Positions 61,306 to 64,000 of a stretch of DNA of 64,000 nucleotides are shown here, piece by piece. The notes under the pieces were generated by a model. It made no database searches, had not been told where the DNA came from, and saw nothing but the letters and a program-made list of their open reading frames with translations. The stretch's first letter is position 1; each line of letters starts with the position of its first letter. The position numbers and the translations under genes are program-made. The DNA is from Hippopus hippopus. Taxonomy: Eukaryota; Mollusca; Bivalvia; Cardiida; Cardiidae. The DNA is taken from positions 20,328,456-20,392,455 of the forward strand of contig OX328110.1 in the NCBI GenBank assembly GCA_946811185.2, written 5' to 3'.

Positions 61306-61424
61306 ATGGGACATAAAGAAAAGAAAAAGCACAAACATCGATCAAGATCTAGGGACAGAGGCTATGAATTGGAAAGAAGAGGCACATCCTATTCACACAA
61401 ATCACACAAAGAATCGAAAAGAAG
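61306..61424 (+). CDS. CACTIN: Cactin exon 1
   Basis: ATG in context 'aacaaATGG'. It encodes MGHKEKKKHKHRSRSRDRGY, then ELERRGTSYSHKSHKESKR plus two bases. Donor AG|GTAATG. Lys/His/Arg/Ser-rich as expected for a splicing-associated N-terminus. Upstream in-frame sequence has a stop ('taa' in 'ttttaatataac'), so this is the first usable ATG. Confidence 0.85.
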
Positions 61425-64000
61425 GTAATGTGCCCTGTTTTCTAGAACACCTAATTTCGGATAAAACAGTTCGGACGTTAACCCATGTTAGAAACAACCA
61501 GGTATTTTTAAATGAGAAAAGAAAAATATTTGTTCAACTTTACATAATTTGTTACCATTTCGGTATTTCTAAATCTTAAAATCTTTACCACACAACCAAA
61601 TTTTAGACTGATCCGATTTTATCATCCAGATTGAAAGCAACTGCATATGACAAGTGTTGTTTAAATGGTGTGATTTGTCTCTGAAAGGGCAGAAAACATT
61701 TTTGGAAAAGGAGAAAATGCTGGTAACCAGCATTTTCTCTTTTTCCCACAATGTTTTCCAACATCTAGTGGTAATTGCTCAAGGGAATTAGTTTATTTAT
61801 TTATAAGTAATATTGTTAGTTGAATTTAATTCCTGTTTCTGTATTCAAAGGCATAGAAGTAACTCATCAGATTTAGAAAGTCGATCTAGATCTCGGTCAA
61901 GTTCAAGAAACAGAAAGAAGAGTAAAAGAAAACATAGATCTAGATCTGGTTCTAGATCAAAAGATAGGAAGCATCGGAAACACAGAGATGATAGTGAAGA
62001 TTCATCAGACACAGACAGCAGTTCAAGTAGGAAAGGAAGTAGTAAAAGATCAAAGTCCTCAAAAGTTCAACAGATGGACATAGAGTCTATAAGAGAAGAT
62101 GCAAGGTATGGAGGAAATTATTATTCAGCTCTTTATCAGATAACAAAATTTTAGACAGATTTATAATAAAGGTATTTGCAGATGACAAATTACCAAACAA
62201 CAAAATATTGGACTTTTCCAGATCCATCAAATTTTTACCAAATGATGCACATTTAGACTTGTCCAAATCCAAGGCATTTGCAGACGAAAAATTAAATATG
62301 GCTCAGATGGTGATAATCTCTTTGAAAAGGTAGAAAACATTTTAGGAAAAGGAGAAAATGCTGGTAATCAGCATTTTCTCCTTTTCCCCCGAATGTTTTC
62401 TAAAGCTTTTTCTTCAGGAATGTTAAAACTCAGTATTGTGTGGTAAAAGGTTAATTGTTGGCATAATAATGATAAAGATGGTGATGATTTGTTTTTTGGT
62501 GTTTATCTTCATTTCCAACATTGTCTCAGTTATATTACAGTGGCTGTTGCACTTGTCCATGCTTTCCAAAAGGAGAAAGCATTTTCTCCTTTTCCCACAA
62601 TATTTTCTTCCCTTTCAAGAACAATACAAATTAGTTTCGCTTTTTTTTATGAGTTACAGTATTTGCAAATGCTGTCAGTTTTCACAAGTCTGTAATTTTG
62701 TCATCATTCTGGTAAAGAGTCAAATGATTTCATTCCACTTGTAGAAAAAGAAAAGAACTAATGAAAGCTATTGAGACTCCAGAGGAAAAACGAGCCAGAA
62801 GAATGGCTAAAAAGGAAATGAAAGAAAGAAAAAGAAAAGAGAAAATGGGATGGGACAAAGAAACCCTGGTAAGTCCATACCATTCGTAGTGTAACACAAT
62901 TATAATTATCAACATGGTATGTATGACACTCATTTTCAAATTATGATAAAGATAAATGTATAATTTAGAATGTTAATGAGTGCCATTTTCTACGCAGAAT
63001 CATGCAGGGCTGAGATTTACGGTTGTCCAAAGGATTTTGCAAGTGAAAATCCTGTTGGACAAGTAAATGCAAAATCTGGATGTCTTCTCGGTCGATTCCC
63101 TTAATTGATGTCAAAGAGTAAAACACTCCTCTAGTACAAAGTATATATTTAGTATAAGGCCGATCGTTTCAACTGTGATCACTTGTTTGGTAATAGAAGT
63201 TTTCAACAACTGAGCTAGATACTGGATAAAATATGACATTCTCTACCAAACACTGATCAATGCAAGAGAATGTAATGAATATCTTCTCAACTGTTATTGA
63301 ATTTGACACCACCCTTTGTATGATGGTGTTTTTCAGGTCATAAGTCAGTGATATTGACAACATGTTTACGTCATTCTTTGTCTAAATCCGAAGACATGTT
63401 GCTCATGTAATTGGATTTTCCTTTGATAGGAAAGAAAATATGGGAAAAGGAGAAAATGCTGGTTACCAGCATTTTCTCATCATTTTTTAAAAAGTCTTGT
63501 CCTTCAGGGTCTTTAAAATTCAAGATTTTCTAGTAGAGGATTAAGCAAGTATCTAAGGGACACTTAAACAGTGCTTGCTTAGAACAGGTGCCTGCTTGTT
63601 GCAGGTACAACTCAAACAGTGCTTGCTTAGAACAGGTGCCTGCTTGTTGCAGGTACATTTTAACACATTTGAATTCTTTGGAAACTCATTTATATTATTG
63701 CTATTAACTGTTTACTACACAATCCCGACTTTAAACGACCCTGAGAAAGAAAGCTTTTGAAAATATTACGGGAAAAAGAGAAAATGCTGGTAACCATCAT
63801 TTTCTTGTTTTCCCACAATGTTTTATACCCGTCCCAAAACAAATTCTACTTTTTGAGTTACATTTCATTTGTCGTCTGCAAATGCTTTGAATTTTGACAG
63901 GTCTAAAATTTTGTCATCTGGTAAAGAGTTAATACAAATTGCTTGCTAAATAATGGATATGGTTACTTGGACAGATTTTATGTGCTTATTCTAGCTTTTT
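61306..64000 (+). CDS. CACTIN: Cactin gene, 5' part, continues past the window edge
   Basis: Cactin is a conserved nuclear protein. In Drosophila it modulates Toll signalling through Cactus, and in several eukaryotes it associates with the spliceosome. Three exons (61306-61424, 61851-62105, 62745-62868) join in frame and give the first 166 residues: an Arg/Ser-rich, low-complexity N-terminus (1-124) and then ETPEEKRARR and KEKMGW. That second stretch is the family's first conserved block, which in human cactin precedes 'GYTNTDNPFGD'. The mid-domain and C-terminal domain lie outside the window. The next exon was not found between 62869 and 64000. Confidence 0.92.
61576..61765 (+). mobile_element. 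Foldback family A in cactin intron 1
   Basis: 'cttaaaatctttaccacacaacc' left end, hairpin 61700-61756 with few mismatches. The right arm is truncated about 85 bp before the exon 2 acceptor. Confidence 0.85.
61851..62105 (+). CDS. CACTIN: Cactin exon 2, RS-rich
   Basis: Acceptor TGTATTCAAAG and donor AG|GTATGG; phase 2 to phase 2, 255 bp. It encodes an SR-type stretch (LESRSRSRSSSRNRKKSKRK, HRSRSGSRSKDRKHRKHRDD), then an acidic/Ser stretch (SEDSSDTDSSSS) and KVQQMDIESIREDA. It is disordered and probably a phosphorylation target. Confidence 0.9.
62129..62453 (+). mobile_element. Foldback family A with amplified left arm, in cactin intron 2
   Basis: 'ctctttatcagataacaaaattttagac' (62132), 'attaccaaacaacaaaatattggac' (62189) and 'tttttaccaaatgatgcacatttagac' (62231) are three successive left ends before one hairpin (62348-62395) and one right end. 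The first begins about 25 bp after the exon 2 donor. Confidence 0.85.
62497..62567 (-). mobile_element. SINE-1 tail fragment, reverse orientation
   Basis: 'tggtgtttatcttcatttccaacattgtctcagttatattacagtggctg' is the complement of the SINE-1 3' region. It joins a family A fragment directly. Confidence 0.55.
62560..62722 (-). mobile_element. Foldback family A, right-hand part
   Basis: 'ggagaaagcattttctccttttcccac' then the reversed left arm 'gcaaatgctgtcagttttcacaagtctgtaattttgtcatc'. It ends about 20 bp before the exon 3 acceptor. Confidence 0.75.
62745..62868 (+). CDS. CACTIN: Cactin exon 3, first conserved block
   Basis: Acceptor TCCACTTGTAG and donor CTG|GTAAGT. It completes Arg125 and encodes KRKELMKAIETPEEKRARRM, then AKKEMKERKRKEKMGWDKETL. 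The 'ETPEEKRARR.AKKE.KERK..EKMGW' block is diagnostic of cactin and highly charged, likely a long helix. It ends in phase 0. Confidence 0.95.
62869..63377. other. Cactin intron 3, plain part
   Basis: No exon for the expected 'GYTNTDNPFGD'-type block was found here or in the rest of the window. Confidence 0.5.
63378..63545 (+). mobile_element. Foldback family A, left arm shortened
   Basis: Hairpin 63440-63482 with loop GGTTACC. Right arm 'cagggtctttaaaattcaagatt' and end 'agtagaggattaag'. Confidence 0.8.
63571..63655. repeat. Exact tandem duplication, about 46 bp
   Basis: 'cagtgcttgcttagaacagg' + 'tgcctgcttgttgcaggtac' occurs twice in a row without visible differences, suggesting a recent event. 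Confidence 0.9.
63703..63932 (-). mobile_element. Foldback family A, model full-length copy, 230 bp
   Basis: TTAACTGTTTACTACAC at one end and CATCTGGTAAAGAGTTAA at the other. Both long arms and the hairpin (63772-63822) are complete. Confidence 0.95.

Overview
The window looks like nuclear DNA of a mollusc, most likely a bivalve. Coding exons are short, have GT..AG introns and are far apart. The AT-rich spacers are packed with foldback (palindromic) transposons and tRNA-derived SINEs. The bivalve assignment is an inference from this repeat style and from invertebrate-type protein features; the species is not identified. No prokaryotic signal, CRISPR array or intact transposase gene was found.

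Two genes are readable, both on the + strand. (1) A beta-1,4-galactosyltransferase family gene (GT7; beta4GalT/beta4GalNAcT type) spans 42002-56361. It has five shared exons (48637-48869, 51955-52142, 54281-54403, 55223-55324, 56196-56361) and two candidate first coding exons (42002-42713 and 46968-47385). Each of these encodes its own cytoplasmic tail, membrane anchor and stem, and both end in the same splice phase. The predicted proteins are 507 and 409 residues. (2) The 5' part of a cactin gene (spliceosome-associated, NF-kB/Toll-pathway modulator) starts at 61306 with three exons and runs off the right edge. A decayed LINE reverse-transcriptase fragment lies at 57831-58105 on the minus strand.

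Roughly the left 42 kb and all introns are repeat mosaic. Labels used below are local to this report. Family A: about 40 copies, about 230 bp, a nearly perfect hairpin of about 58 bp centred on ATGCTGGTAACCAGCAT, ends TTAACCCTTTACC; '+' means the arm containing 'ttttagac' comes first. Family B: about 210 bp, hairpin built from GATCAGACTGCAC and its complement, ends TTAACCCTTA; '+' means the 'gctgctaagcgcgac' end comes first. B2: same hairpin core, other ends. Family C: about 260 bp, ends TGAGCCATGCTCTG, hairpin GGTCAGCCTGCGC; '+' means the hairpin lies in the first half. Family D: about 275 bp, two such hairpins. Families E, F, G, H and I are lower-copy foldback elements. SINE-1, SINE-2 and SINE-3 are three tRNA-derived SINE types.

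Tandem arrays include a 45-bp minisatellite of about 2.4 kb (18935-21300), a 31-bp array grown from the end of a family A element (25438-25925), a 54-bp array in an intron, and many microsatellites. Most long open frames in the window are translations of these repeats. Boundaries of degenerate repeat copies are approximate, commonly within 10-20 bp.
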